Of a stretch of 64,000 nt of DNA, positions 27,296 to 36,873 are shown in pieces; positions within the stretch are counted from its first letter, which is position 1; every line of letters starts with the position of its first letter. The translations under genes and the position numbers were made by a program. The notes under the pieces were generated by a model, which worked only from the letters and a program-made list of their open reading frames with translations, did not search any database and was not told where the DNA came from. The DNA is from Flavobacterium sp. 140616W15 (lineage in GTDB: Bacteria > Bacteroidota > Bacteroidia > Flavobacteriales > Flavobacteriaceae), in the NCBI RefSeq assembly GCF_003668995.1, contig NZ_CP033068.1:2666001-2730000 (forward strand), written 5' to 3'.

Positions 27296-29386
27296 TTATT
27301 TAAAATTTGAAATACCTTCTTTTAACCATTTCAAATATTCATCTGCTCCAACATAACTAATTGTAGGTTTCGTTTTGTTTAGATTATTACCTTCTAAATC
27401 GGTCATAATATACAATGGCTGTGTGTTCGTTTTATATTTAGAAATCATAAAATCAGTCCATTTATCACCTACTGTAATAATTTTATCTCCAGATTCAGTT
27501 ACGTATTGCTTATCTGCAGGCAACTCTCTTTTATCATCAACATATAAAGAAATAAGAACAATATCATTTTTTAGTATCGGGAGAATTCTTTCATCCGACC
27601 AAACATTATTTTCCATCTTTCTACAGTTCACACAAGCATAACCTGTAAAATCTAGCATAATAGGCTTATTAATAGATTTAGCAAAAGCTACTCCATCTTC
27701 ATAGTCATGAAAAACCATAATTCCGTGTGGGCCTAATTCTGCACCATCAGGTAACCCTTTATCTGAACCAAAATTCGAATTATTTGATCCTCCAACTCCA
27801 AATGGGCTTTCGCTATATTGTGGTGGTGGTGGGAAAGCGCTAATTAATTTTAGCGGTGCTCCCCAAAGTCCTGGAATTAAATACACGGTAAATACAAGTG
27901 TAAGTAAACCTAAATACAAACGTCCAACAGAAATATGCTGTAAAGGACTATCGTGTGGTAATGTAATCTTACCGAATAGATATAATGTTAACGCTGCGAA
28001 AATTGCAATCCAAATTGCTATAAAAACTTCTCTTTCTAGTAAGTGCAATTGTAAAACTAAATCAGCATTTGATAAAAATTTGAATGCCAAAGCCAATTCA
28101 AGGAATCCTAGAACAACTTTTACTGTATTTAACCAACCACCTGATTTTGGTAATGAATTTAACCAACCTGGGAACATTGCAAATAACATAAATGGTAATG
28201 CTAATGCTAATGAGAAACCAAACATTCCAACGATTGGTCCAATAATACCATTTGTAGCTGCCTCAAACAAAAGTGTACCTACAATTGGTCCAGTGCATGA
28301 AAACGATACAATAGCCAAAGCCAAAGCCATAAATAAAATACCGATAACACCACCTCTATCAGCTTGTTTATCAACCTTGTTTGCCCATGAATTAGGCAAC
28401 ATAATTTCGAAAGCTCCTAAAAATGACGAAGCAAAAATAATTAATATAACAAAGAAGATTAAATTAAACCAAACATCTGTAGAAAGGGCATTCAAAGCAT
28501 CAGCACCAAAAATCCATGATACTAAGAAACCAAGTAAAACGTAAATTACTATAATTGAGATACCATAAATAATTGCATTTCTTATTCCTGTAGCCTTAGT
28601 TTTACTTTGTTTTGTAAAAAAGCTAACCGTCATAGGAATCATAGGAAACACACATGGAGTAAGCAATGCTGCAAAACCAGATAAAAATGCAATAAAGAAA
28701 ATAGACCATAAACTTCTTTGTGGAGCCGACTCAGGCATTTCCTGATTATCTACCGTTACATCTGCATCATCTTTCGCTGTATCTTCAATTACAGTACCTG
28801 CAGTAGTTTTTGTAGTATCAACTATTACTCCATCTTTTGGAGTTTCTTCCGCTTTTATTTCATCAATTTTAACAACTGGCGCTGTTGCATCCATCTTAAA
28901 TGAAGCTGGAATAGCAATAGAGAATTTCTTATTTAAATTGATACAAACCTCTTTACAAATCTGAAAGTCGAATTCGACTTCGATTGTTTTTATATCAGGA
29001 TTTATAATTGTTATTTCTTGTTCTATATGCGCTTTCCCTTCAAAGAAAGTTTCATTAACACCAAATATATCATTAAATGCTGTTCTAGTTTTTCCTTCTT
29101 TGGCTTTGCCAACCAAGTTATAATTCCCTTTTTGATTTTTAAAAGATATTTCTAATGGTAGTGGCCCACCATCTGGAGTAAATTGAGAATATATGTGCCA
29201 ATCTTTCTCAATAACTCCATCAAAAATTAATACAAAATTATTACCTGATTTTTTCTCGATTTTAGAAGTCCATTTTACTGGTTCTAATATTTGTGCATTC
29301 CCTTTTGCAAAAGCAAAAAAGAAAAGCAATAAAAATACGATCGAGTTATTCCAAAATTGTTTTGATAGTAGATAGGTTGATTTCAT
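27296..29386 (-). CDS. DsbD-like thiol:disulfide interchange protein
   Basis: The 696-residue protein has a signal sequence, an N-terminal periplasmic DsbD-alpha-like domain (about 30-175, WHIYSQFTPDGGPLPLEIS), a helical core of about eight membrane segments containing the cysteine-bearing ALLTPCVFPMIPMTVSFF, and a C-terminal thioredoxin domain with CVNC in DFTGYACVNCRKMENN. It should carry electrons from cytoplasmic thioredoxin to periplasmic thiol proteins. Its start codon overlaps the tilS stop (TAATG), so the two are translationally coupled. Confidence 0.9.
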   Translation of the reverse strand: MKSTYLLSKQFWNNSIVFLLLFFFAFAKGNAQILEPVKWTSKIEKKSGNNFVLIFDGVIEKDWHIYSQFTPDGGPLPLEISFKNQKGNYNLVGKAKEGKTRTAFNDIFGVNETFFEGKAHIEQEITIINPDIKTIEVEFDFQICKEVCINLNKKFSIAIPASFKMDATAPVVKIDEIKAEETPKDGVIVDTTKTTAGTVIEDTAKDDADVTVDNQEMPESAPQRSLWSIFFIAFLSGFAALLTPCVFPMIPMTVSFFTKQSKTKATGIRNAIIYGISIIVIYVLLGFLVSWIFGADALNALSTDVWFNLIFFVILIIFASSFLGAFEIMLPNSWANKVDKQADRGGVIGILFMALALAIVSFSCTGPIVGTLLFEAATNGIIGPIVGMFGFSLALALPFMLFAMFPGWLNSLPKSGGWLNTVKVVLGFLELALAFKFLSNADLVLQLHLLEREVFIAIWIAIFAALTLYLFGKITLPHDSPLQHISVGRLYLGLLTLVFTVYLIPGLWGAPLKLISAFPPPPQYSESPFGVGGSNNSNFGSDKGLPDGAELGPHGIMVFHDYEDGVAFAKSINKPIMLDFTGYACVNCRKMENNVWSDERILPILKNDIVLISLYVDDKRELPADKQYVTESGDKIITVGDKWTDFMISKYKTNTQPLYIMTDLEGNNLNKTKPTISYVGADEYLKWLKEGISNFK

Positions 29387-30693
29387 TATTGTAATTCTAT
29401 TTTTAATATCTTGTTTGTAGTATTTTCTATTTTAAAACGTTCATCTTGTCTGATTCCTACAACCCAAACAATTTGATTTTCTGAACACAGTATCCATGTA
29501 TTTTCTTTTTCAACCAAGGATAATTTTTCATCTTTAAAAAGCTTACTTACTTTTTTAGATTTCCCATTCATTCCAAATGGATAAAAAACATCTCCTTCTT
29601 TCCATTTACGTAAAAGCAAAGGGAACTGGATTTTTTCAGAATCAACAAATATAGCTTTATTTGAGTCTATAGTTATGTGACCTACGTTACAGAGTTTTAA
29701 TTTTAAGGGTAAATTAACTTCTTTGTCATTGCTGTCTATATAAAACTCTTCTTCCTTTATTTCAGGAATTGGACTCAAAATTAATGTTGTTCTATCTTTT
29801 ATCAATCGAAACTCTGGCGAAAAAACCTGCTTACCCGACTGACTTTCAACCAACTCATAAATATCATCCCAAGCCGAAAATTCATATTCCTTAAGCCATT
29901 GGTATAAATACGATTTATAATTTGTTAATCGCTTTAATTGAGTTAAATCAAAATGGATTTCATCATTAATTTCTTTCGCAACTTGTTGATACACCATAAT
30001 CGAGGCATCTTCTACCATAATTTGTGCTTCTTGCAAATATTCTTGCGTCTTTTGGAAAGCCATCAAAAAATTAGGATTTATCTCCTTTAAAATCGGAACT
30101 AAATCATGACGGATTTTATTTCGCAAATATTTATTTGACGCATTACTGCTATCCTCGCGCCATTCAATATTATTATCCTCAGCATATTGTTTTATCTCTT
30201 CTCTTGAAAATGGTAAAAGAGGACGAATAAGCGAATCGTTTTGCTCCGGAATTCCAAGCAGTCCTTCTAATCCTGTTCCTCGGCTTAAATTAATTATAAA
30301 TGTTTCGAGGTTATCATCGGCATGATGTGCTGTTAAAATATAATCATACCCGTTGCTTTCTAAAAGTTCATAAAACCAATTGTATCGCAATTCCCTCGCT
30401 GCAACTTGAGTTGAAAGTTTGTAATCTTTAGCGAAAGCTTCTGTATCAAACTGGGTAACAAAAAATGGGCATTTTAAAGTAGTTGCTGCTGAACTAACAA
30501 AATCCTGATCTCCAAAACTCTCTATTCCTCTTAATTGAAAATTACAATGTGCTATCGCAAAATCATAATCTAATTGAGTAAATAAATGAACCATAACCAT
30601 ACTATCCAAACCGCCACTTGTAGCTAGGAGTAATTTCTTTTTTTCTAAAAAAGGAAATGTTTGAGCAACATGATTTTTAAATTTCTGAAGCAT
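29386..30693 (-). CDS. tilS: tRNA(Ile)-lysidine synthase
   Basis: The 435-residue protein has the PP-loop LLATSGGLDSMVMVHLF near the N-terminus, the partner segments ILTAHHADDNLETFIINLSR and SNKYLRNKIRHDLVPILKEI, and a C-terminal substrate-binding part. TilS converts the wobble cytidine of tRNA-Ile(CAT) to lysidine using ATP and is normally essential. It overlaps the downstream DsbD-like gene by one base. Confidence 0.93.
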   Translation of the reverse strand: MLQKFKNHVAQTFPFLEKKKLLLATSGGLDSMVMVHLFTQLDYDFAIAHCNFQLRGIESFGDQDFVSSAATTLKCPFFVTQFDTEAFAKDYKLSTQVAARELRYNWFYELLESNGYDYILTAHHADDNLETFIINLSRGTGLEGLLGIPEQNDSLIRPLLPFSREEIKQYAEDNNIEWREDSSNASNKYLRNKIRHDLVPILKEINPNFLMAFQKTQEYLQEAQIMVEDASIMVYQQVAKEINDEIHFDLTQLKRLTNYKSYLYQWLKEYEFSAWDDIYELVESQSGKQVFSPEFRLIKDRTTLILSPIPEIKEEEFYIDSNDKEVNLPLKLKLCNVGHITIDSNKAIFVDSEKIQFPLLLRKWKEGDVFYPFGMNGKSKKVSKLFKDEKLSLVEKENTWILCSENQIVWVVGIRQDERFKIENTTNKILKIELQ

Positions 30694-30767
30694 ATCTTAA
30701 TTTAGGTCTTTTATTGGAATTTATTTTTACAAATCGGCTGGTTAAAAATACAAAATAGTTTCATTAA

Positions 30768-32053
30768 CTACTGTAATACTTGCTGCATGGCTTTTGCCTT
30801 GAGTAAACACTCAGCATATTCTTTTTCAGGAACCGATTGTGCTGTTATGGCACTACCAACCGAAAATGAAATGTATTTTTTTTCTTGATTATATAAAATA
30901 CTTCGGATAACGACATTAAAATCAAAATCTCCATCAGGTGTAAAATACCCCACTGCTCCACTATACAAACCTCGTTTGGTTTCTTCTAAACTTTCGATGA
31001 TATTCATTGCCGAAATCTTTGGTGCCCCAGTCATGCTTCCCATTGGAAAAGTAGTTTTTAAAACATCGATTGCTGAATATTGCGAATCTAATCTTGAAGT
31101 AATCGTAGTAATCATTTGATGTACTTGCAAAAAAGAATAAATTTTGCATAATTCAACCACTTTCACTGACCCTTTTTGAGCTGTATGGGATAAATCATTC
31201 CGAACCAAATCGGTAATCATAATATTTTCGGCACGTTCTTTTGGATCTGCTTCCAATTGCTTTTTAGATTCCTCATCAGCTACTGTATCCTCAAAACGCT
31301 TTGAAGTTCCTTTAATAGGTTGTGAGATAATCTGATCTCCTATTTTTCGAATATATCTTTCTGGCGAAGCCGATAATAAGAACTGCTTGTGATTTTTAAA
31401 AAATACAGTTAATGGCGCTTGCGATATTTCATTTAACTTCTCAAATTTTTCTAACGGATTAATAATCGCATCTTCTGCGTAAAATTCCATGCAAAAATTA
31501 GCTTCATAAATATCTCCACGATGAATATGCTCTAAAACTGTATTTACTTTAGAAATGTAATCTTCTTTCGAAATTCGTTGCTTAACCTCAACTTCACTAA
31601 GCGTAATATAAGATTGAGATTCAAGTTCTACAATCTCATTATAATCACCTACTATCTCATCATCACACATTAATAAATATTGAATCTCTAGTTGATTTCC
31701 TTTCAATAAAAATATTTTTTTAGGCTGAAAGAAAAATAAATCTGGAAATTCTAATCCATCAAAATTAGAAGATTGTAACTCTTCGATATCATTTTTTAAA
31801 TCATAGGTAAGATAACCAAAAGCCAATCTTTAGTTGTTTGTTGGTATTGTTTTAAATCTTCGAATGCGTTATGGAAATCAGTTTTTATTGACGTAAAAGC
31901 ATCAACAGCCAGCAAACAATCGAAGCTTGAATATTCTTGTGGATATAAATTACTATCCATAAAAACAACTTCTCGGTATTGTTGTGCCCAAACTAAAAGC
32001 TGCTGTTTAAAGACTGCAGGATTTGGAATATCCTTATAAATTGAAACTCTCAA
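30768..32053 (-). pseudogene. pabB: Aminodeoxychorismate synthase component I, frame broken once
   Basis: Two overlapping minus-strand frames together encode one PabB protein: 85 residues from 32053 (ending KDWLLVILPMI) and the remainder down to 30768 (from AFGYLTYDLKN). Adding one T to the T run near 31812 restores KDWLFGYLTYDL and a protein of about 428 residues. PIKGTSKR with its lysine marks ADC synthase rather than anthranilate synthase (PIAGT); DLVRNDLSHTAQKG and the MGSMTGAPK region complete the chorismate-binding fold. The product feeds folate synthesis. Because the gene is expected to be needed, a sequencing error is likely. Confidence 0.75.
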
Positions 32054-32261
32054 AAATTGTTTTTTTTTAATGCCTCAAAATTACGACAAAAAATTCCTTC
32101 GATAAAGTAATCTCAAAAAATATTGGCACGCTTTTTATTACACCACATAATAACCCATTTCTAAAATTAAAACGATTATCGAGAGAAAACTACTTATACC
32201 CTATTTTAAAAAAACTATCACAAAAAAACTATTTATTAATCAATACTTATATCAATCACCT

Positions 32262-33161
32262 ATGAAAACAATTGCAAAATTCGGTTTGACTACATTAGTA
32301 ATCATCACTGTATTATTTTCCTGTAAAAAAGCAGATTCTCTCGCTGAAGATTCCCTTTCAGATTCGTCTAATTCTACTACAGATATTATTTCATCGTCAG
32401 CTGCTGTTGAAAAAAAGGACAGTAGTCATCAGTTTATTCGAACAGCTGATATAAAATTTAAAGTCAAAAATGTAGCTAAATCGACTTATGCAATTGAAAA
32501 CGCAACTGTAAAATTTGGAGGCTTTGTTACTTACACTAATTTACAAAGTACAATTCATGATGAAATACAAACTAAAATAAGTCAAGACAGCACTTTACAA
32601 ACTACAAAATACTCTGTAATAAATAACATAACGATTCGTATCCCTAACACACGACTTGATACAGTTATAAAAACAATTGCCAAACAAATTGATTTTTTGG
32701 ATTATCGCGTTATTAAAGCTGATGATGTCTCTTTAAAATTACTTGCTAATCAATTGGCACAGAACAGAAGTGCAGAAAATCATAAAAGAATTGAAAAAGC
32801 AATTGACAACAAAGGCAAAAAAATAAATGATGTTATGCAAGCCGAAAATACTCTTGCTGAACAAAAAGAACAAAATGATTCTAGCAAAATCGAGAAACTA
32901 TCTTTAAAAGATCAAATTAATTTTAGCACTATTACTTTACAACTATATCAAAACCAATCTTTAAAACAAGAAGTAATTGCAAGCATTAAGGACAACAATA
33001 CCTACAAACCAAATATTGGTATCGAAATTATAGATGCACTAAAAAGTGGTTGGTACATATTGCAAGGAATAATTGTGTTTTTCTTAAGTATATGGCCATT
33101 TATTTTAATTGGAACAGTTGGAGTATTTATTTATAGAAAATATGTTAAAAAAGGCTCATAA
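32262..33161 (+). CDS. DUF4349-type lipoprotein
   Basis: The 299-residue protein has a lipobox-type signal (VIITVLFSCKKAD), an extracytoplasmic DUF4349-like domain (FIRTADIKFKVKNVAKSTYA ... NITIRIPNTRLDTVIKTIA), a coiled-coil stretch (about 190-215) and one C-terminal transmembrane helix (about 265-290). The function of the family is not established. Confidence 0.75.
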   Translation: MKTIAKFGLTTLVIITVLFSCKKADSLAEDSLSDSSNSTTDIISSSAAVEKKDSSHQFIRTADIKFKVKNVAKSTYAIENATVKFGGFVTYTNLQSTIHDEIQTKISQDSTLQTTKYSVINNITIRIPNTRLDTVIKTIAKQIDFLDYRVIKADDVSLKLLANQLAQNRSAENHKRIEKAIDNKGKKINDVMQAENTLAEQKEQNDSSKIEKLSLKDQINFSTITLQLYQNQSLKQEVIASIKDNNTYKPNIGIEIIDALKSGWYILQGIIVFFLSIWPFILIGTVGVFIYRKYVKKGS

Positions 33162-33357
33162 ATATAACAAACCATGTATTTATTTATAGCACAAAAATCA
33201 CTATATTTGATATAGCATTAAACAAATTACAAAACAAAACTAAATAGTTTACATAATTCATAATAATTTAATAATTAAACACGTTTTTCTAATTATTAAA
33301 ATCAGGTAATTTTATATCAAAAATTGTATTTTTCAACCTATAAAAATCATCTATATC

Positions 33358-33732
33358 ATGAAAATCGCTACTATTATTATCAGAACTTTAATTGGTCTAT
33401 TACTACTTTTTGCTTCTGTGAGTTACTTTTTACATTTAATGCCTGAACCCGAAGTAACTGGAAATTTTAAAGCATTCAATGTAGGTTTAATTGCATCGAC
33501 CTATATAATGCCATTAGCAAAATCAATAGAATTAATTTGTGGTATTGCTTTTGTAACCGGACGCTATGTAACTCTTGCCAATATTTTAATTCTCCCTATT
33601 ACTATAAACATATTATTTATTAATTATTTTATGACTCCAGAGAATTTACCTGTTGCTGGTTTATTGTTTTTAGGAAATCTATTTTTAATCTACAGATATT
33701 GGGATAATTACAAAAGCGTATTTACTGCTTAA
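33358..33732 (+). CDS. Small four-helix membrane protein, DoxX-like
   Basis: The 124-residue protein is almost entirely hydrophobic with four predicted helices, and LIASTYIMPLAKSIELICGI and TGRYVTLANILILP match the DoxX/DoxD-like pattern. It is a single gene ending before a terminator. No specific function can be assigned. Confidence 0.65.
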   Translation: MKIATIIIRTLIGLLLLFASVSYFLHLMPEPEVTGNFKAFNVGLIASTYIMPLAKSIELICGIAFVTGRYVTLANILILPITINILFINYFMTPENLPVAGLLFLGNLFLIYRYWDNYKSVFTA

Positions 33733-33784
33733 AACGTACTGTTATAGACGCACTGCGGTACATCTCTACAGAACATAAAAAACA

Positions 33785-33816
33785 AAAAACCCGACTAAAT
33801 TAATTGTCGGGTTTTT
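33785..33816. terminator. Bidirectional terminator
   Basis: AAAAACCCGAC (33785-33795) pairs with GTCGGGTTTTT (33806-33816) between the DoxX-like gene and the converging lpdA. Confidence 0.8.
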
Positions 33817-33863
33817 ATTTATATATGATGTTAGATACATCACATTAAATCTTTACAACGTTT

Positions 33864-35267
33864 TTATACGTGTAATGCTCTGTTATCTGTAGCAGCTAAT
33901 GCAGCCTCTTTTATTGCTTCTGCAAATGTTGGATGCGCATGGCTCATTCTTGAAATATCTTCAGCAGATGCTTTGAATTCCATTGCTGTAACAGCCTCTG
34001 CAATTAAATCAGCTGTACGTGCTCCAATCATATGTACTCCTAAAACCTCATCAGTTTTAGCATCTGCAATGATTTTTACAAATCCATCTAAATCTCCACT
34101 TGCTCTTGCACGTCCTAAAGCTTTAAATGGGAAACTTCCAACTTTATATTCCGTTCCTGAAGCTTTTACTTGCTCTTCTGTTTGTCCAACAGCTGCAACT
34201 TCTGGCCAAGTGTATACAACACCAGGAATTAAGTTATAATCAATATGTGGTTTTTGACCTGCTAAGATTTCAGCAACCATTGCTCCTTCTTCTTCAGCTT
34301 TATGTGCCAACATTGCTCCACGAACAACATCACCAATAGCATAAATATTAGGAACGTTTGTTTGTAAATGGTCATTTACTTCAACTTGTCCTCTGTCTGA
34401 AATTTTTACTCCAGCTTTATCAGCATTCAATCCGTCTGTGTAAGGACGACGCCCAACAGAAACTAATGAATAATCTCCTTCTAAAGTAATTGTTTCTCCT
34501 TTTGCATTTTCAGCCTGAACTACAACAGCATCACCGTTTCTTTCAACTGATTTTACTTTATGAGAAACGTAGAATTTCATTCCTTGTTTTTTCAATACTT
34601 TAGTTAATTCTTTAGACAAAGCTCCATCCATTCCAGGAATAATTCTGTCCATAAATTCAACTACAGAAACTTGTGCTCCTAAACGTAGGTAAACTTGCCC
34701 AAGCTCGATTCCAATAACTCCTCCTCCAATAATAACAAGGTGTTTTGGAACTTCTTTTAATGCTAATGCTTCAGTAGAAGTAATGATTCTTTCTTTATCA
34801 ATTTTGATAAAAGGCAAAGATGAAGGCTTCGATCCTGTTGCAATAACAGTATATTTAGCTTCAATAGTTTCTGATGTTCCATCTTCTTTTGCAACAGCAA
34901 TATGTGTCGCATCTACGAAAGAACCTAAACCATTAAAAACAGTAATTTTATTTTTATCCATCAAGAAGTTTACTCCTCCTGCTGTTTGATCTACAATTGC
35001 TTTTTTACGAGCAATCATTTTCTCTAAATTTATTTTTACATCTCCAGAAACTTCTATTCCGTGATCTGCAAAATGTTTGATTTCAGCATAATGATGCGAA
35101 GATGCCAATAATGCTTTTGAAGGGATACATCCTACATTTAAGCATGTTCCTCCAAGCGAATTATACTTTTCGATTATAGCTGTCTTGAAACCTAATTGTG
35201 CGCAACGAATTGCCGAAACATATCCGCCGGGACCTGAACCTATAATGACTACGTCAAATGAACTCAT
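33864..35267 (-). CDS. lpdA: Dihydrolipoyl dehydrogenase
   Basis: The 467-residue flavoprotein has the N-terminal FAD-binding IGSGPGGYVSAIRCAQLG, the redox-active disulfide GGTCLNVGCIPSK, the NAD-binding IIGGGVIGIELGQVYLRLGA and the C-terminal catalytic HAHPTFAEA. It is the E3 component of 2-oxoacid dehydrogenase complexes. No E1 or E2 genes are adjacent in the window. Confidence 0.95.
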   Translation of the reverse strand: MSSFDVVIIGSGPGGYVSAIRCAQLGFKTAIIEKYNSLGGTCLNVGCIPSKALLASSHHYAEIKHFADHGIEVSGDVKINLEKMIARKKAIVDQTAGGVNFLMDKNKITVFNGLGSFVDATHIAVAKEDGTSETIEAKYTVIATGSKPSSLPFIKIDKERIITSTEALALKEVPKHLVIIGGGVIGIELGQVYLRLGAQVSVVEFMDRIIPGMDGALSKELTKVLKKQGMKFYVSHKVKSVERNGDAVVVQAENAKGETITLEGDYSLVSVGRRPYTDGLNADKAGVKISDRGQVEVNDHLQTNVPNIYAIGDVVRGAMLAHKAEEEGAMVAEILAGQKPHIDYNLIPGVVYTWPEVAAVGQTEEQVKASGTEYKVGSFPFKALGRARASGDLDGFVKIIADAKTDEVLGVHMIGARTADLIAEAVTAMEFKASAEDISRMSHAHPTFAEAIKEAALAATDNRALHV

Positions 35268-35599
35268 AGTATTTGATTTTTTATTTTTTTAGCGATACAA
35301 AATTAAGGAATTAAGTTTTGTTTAAAGTTTAAAGTTAGAGTTTTTTCTCAGGATTTCTTGAAGTATGGAAAACTTATTGTAATAAATACATAAAAATGTT
35401 AAATTTTATTTCAGATTTAGTAGAAAACGCTGACTTTTAAAATCTCTAATTTAATATGCATTGTAAAAGTTTAAAATTAGCACGCAGATTTAGCAGATTA
35501 GGCTGATATTGTTTATGATTTCTAAAACTGATTAAAAAACCAATCTCGTAGAATTATTTTAAAATCTCTCTCAAAGGCGCGGAGACGCAAAGTTTTATT
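35268..35599. repeat. Gap with dispersed repeat-like motifs
   Basis: This 332-bp gap holds GCAGATTTAGCAGATTAG (35483-35500) and an element with two CAAAG units around 35571-35592 (CTCAAAGGCG and GACGCAAAG). Motifs of the second type recur at 36018-36050 and 56011-56062. No gene is seen. Confidence 0.4.
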
Positions 35600-35971
35600 T
35601 TAAACCATCTTTTTTGCTGGACCACCTGCCCCTCCAATAACTTCTCCGCCAAATCTAACTAATTCAAATAACCTAGCAACTGAACAATCCAGTTCTTCCT
35701 GATTACACCAATAGCCTTCAATTTCCCCAAACATTTTATAATTTGAAATATTAAATCCTTCTTCAATATCATTATACCAAATTACTTTATATCCGCAAAT
35801 CGCTACTACCCAAAAACCTCCTCCCATTTCACCATATTCTTTTTCCTCCCATTTTGTCGGATCTATTTTAATCAAATCCCAGAAGTTCTTCAATTCTCCA
35901 TTTAGATCTTTTTCTGTTTTTTGAATTTCACTAAAGAGCTCATTTAAAGTTATTGGTTCCCATTGTTCCAT
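35600..35971 (-). CDS. Unrecognised 123-residue soluble protein
   Basis: There is no signal peptide or membrane segment. Conserved-looking features are a Trp/Gly-rich centre (GEMGGGFWVVAICGYKVIWY) and CNQEELDCSVARLFELV. Proteins with this look are common as small standalone genes or as immunity-like proteins, but I see no toxin gene beside it. Function unknown. Confidence 0.6.
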   Translation of the reverse strand: MEQWEPITLNELFSEIQKTEKDLNGELKNFWDLIKIDPTKWEEKEYGEMGGGFWVVAICGYKVIWYNDIEEGFNISNYKMFGEIEGYWCNQEELDCSVARLFELVRFGGEVIGGAGGPAKKMV

Positions 35972-36008
35972 ATATCATATCCTTAATATTAAACCCAAAT
36001 TTAAGTTT

Positions 36009-36060
36009 TTTTTAGAGCCACAAAACCTTTGCCCCTTTGCTCCTTTGCCTCTCAGAACCT
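36009..36060. repeat. CAAAG-type tandem motif
   Basis: Read on the minus strand, three near-identical GGCAAAGG-type units occur in a row between the 123-residue gene and the Lrp regulator, resembling the elements at 35571-35592 and 56011-56062. Confidence 0.4.
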
Positions 36061-36077
36061 TAATTCTTCAAAAAAAC

Positions 36078-36536
36078 TCAAAAAGAAATCACTGTAGTAT
36101 TCTTTACTTCACTAATCATAAAAGTACTTTGCGTACTGCCGATATGCTGTAAGTTTGTGAGTTTGGTTACTAAGAACTCCCGATAGGCTTCCATATCTTT
36201 TACTAGTACTTTAAGAATGTAATCGTAATCTCCACTAACATGATGGCACTCGAGAACTTCTTTTAACTGAGTCACTTCACTTTCGAATTTGGTTAAAAAT
36301 TCTTTAGTATGCTGAATGAGTTTGAGATGACAAAAAACTACGAATCCTTTTTCTATTTTAGATTTATCTACTAAGGCTACATATTTATGAATGATTCCTT
36401 CTCGTTCTAGTTTTTTTATTCGCTCATAAACTGCTGTTACCGAAAGATCTAATTTTAAAGACAATTCTTTGGTTGTTTTCTTGCTATCTGTTTGGAGTAA
36501 CAATAGTAGTTTTTTATCAATGGAATCTAATATCAT
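36078..36536 (-). CDS. Lrp/AsnC-family transcriptional regulator
   Basis: The 152-residue protein has an N-terminal winged HTH (KKLLLLLQTDSKKTTKELSL, then LSVTAVYERIKKLEREGII) and a C-terminal RAM amino-acid-binding domain (VLECHHVSGDYDYILKVLVK). It is divergent from a methionine/cysteine-metabolism PLP enzyme, with an inverted-repeat operator candidate in the shared intergenic region, so an amino-acid-responsive local regulator is likely. Confidence 0.9.
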   Translation of the reverse strand: MILDSIDKKLLLLLQTDSKKTTKELSLKLDLSVTAVYERIKKLEREGIIHKYVALVDKSKIEKGFVVFCHLKLIQHTKEFLTKFESEVTQLKEVLECHHVSGDYDYILKVLVKDMEAYREFLVTKLTNLQHIGSTQSTFMISEVKNTTVISF

Positions 36537-36593
36537 AAGCGATTGGTTTATAGACTGAAAAATAATCTGTTTTAATCATATTTCAAAATCAAA

Positions 36594-36635
36594 TTTAGAC
36601 TATAAATCTATTAAAATATAAATTTATAGTCTAAA
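36594..36635. promoter_or_regulatory. Inverted repeat in the Lrp / PLP-enzyme intergenic region
   Basis: TTTAGACTATAAAT (36594-36607) is exactly complementary to ATTTATAGTCTAAA (36622-36635). Related half-sites TTTATAGACTGAAA (36547-36560) and AAAGACTAT (about 36647-36655) lie on either side. This is a good candidate Lrp operator set. Confidence 0.55.
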
Positions 36636-36715
36636 AATCTAAAAATAAAGACTATGATTGATTATTATTCTAATATGTCATTATTTTGAATATGATTTCT
36701 GACATACTGGGTTTC

Positions 36716-36801
36716 ATAGCCCCGATAGCAGCGACATCCTTTTTCTTTTTCTTTAAAAAGGAAAAGATATAGCGAAGAGCGGGATTAGCTCCTGATTCTT
36801 T
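36716..36801. repeat. Imperfect palindromic intergenic repeat, copy A
   Basis: The element starts near AGCCCCGATAGCAGCG, has a central CCTTTTT / AAAAAGG stem and ends GCGGGATTAGCTCCTGAT. A diverged copy lies at 62161-62238. The form suggests a REP-like element dispersed in the genome. Confidence 0.55.
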
Positions 36802-36873
36802 AACTTAGATTGGATGATATATAAATAGTAACTAGAGGATGAATTTATTTCGTTCTTCATAATAACAATAACA

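Noticed and set aside
33973..34339. Plus-strand frames antisense to lpdA
   Set aside because: They are shadows of a strongly coding, clearly recognised minus-strand gene.
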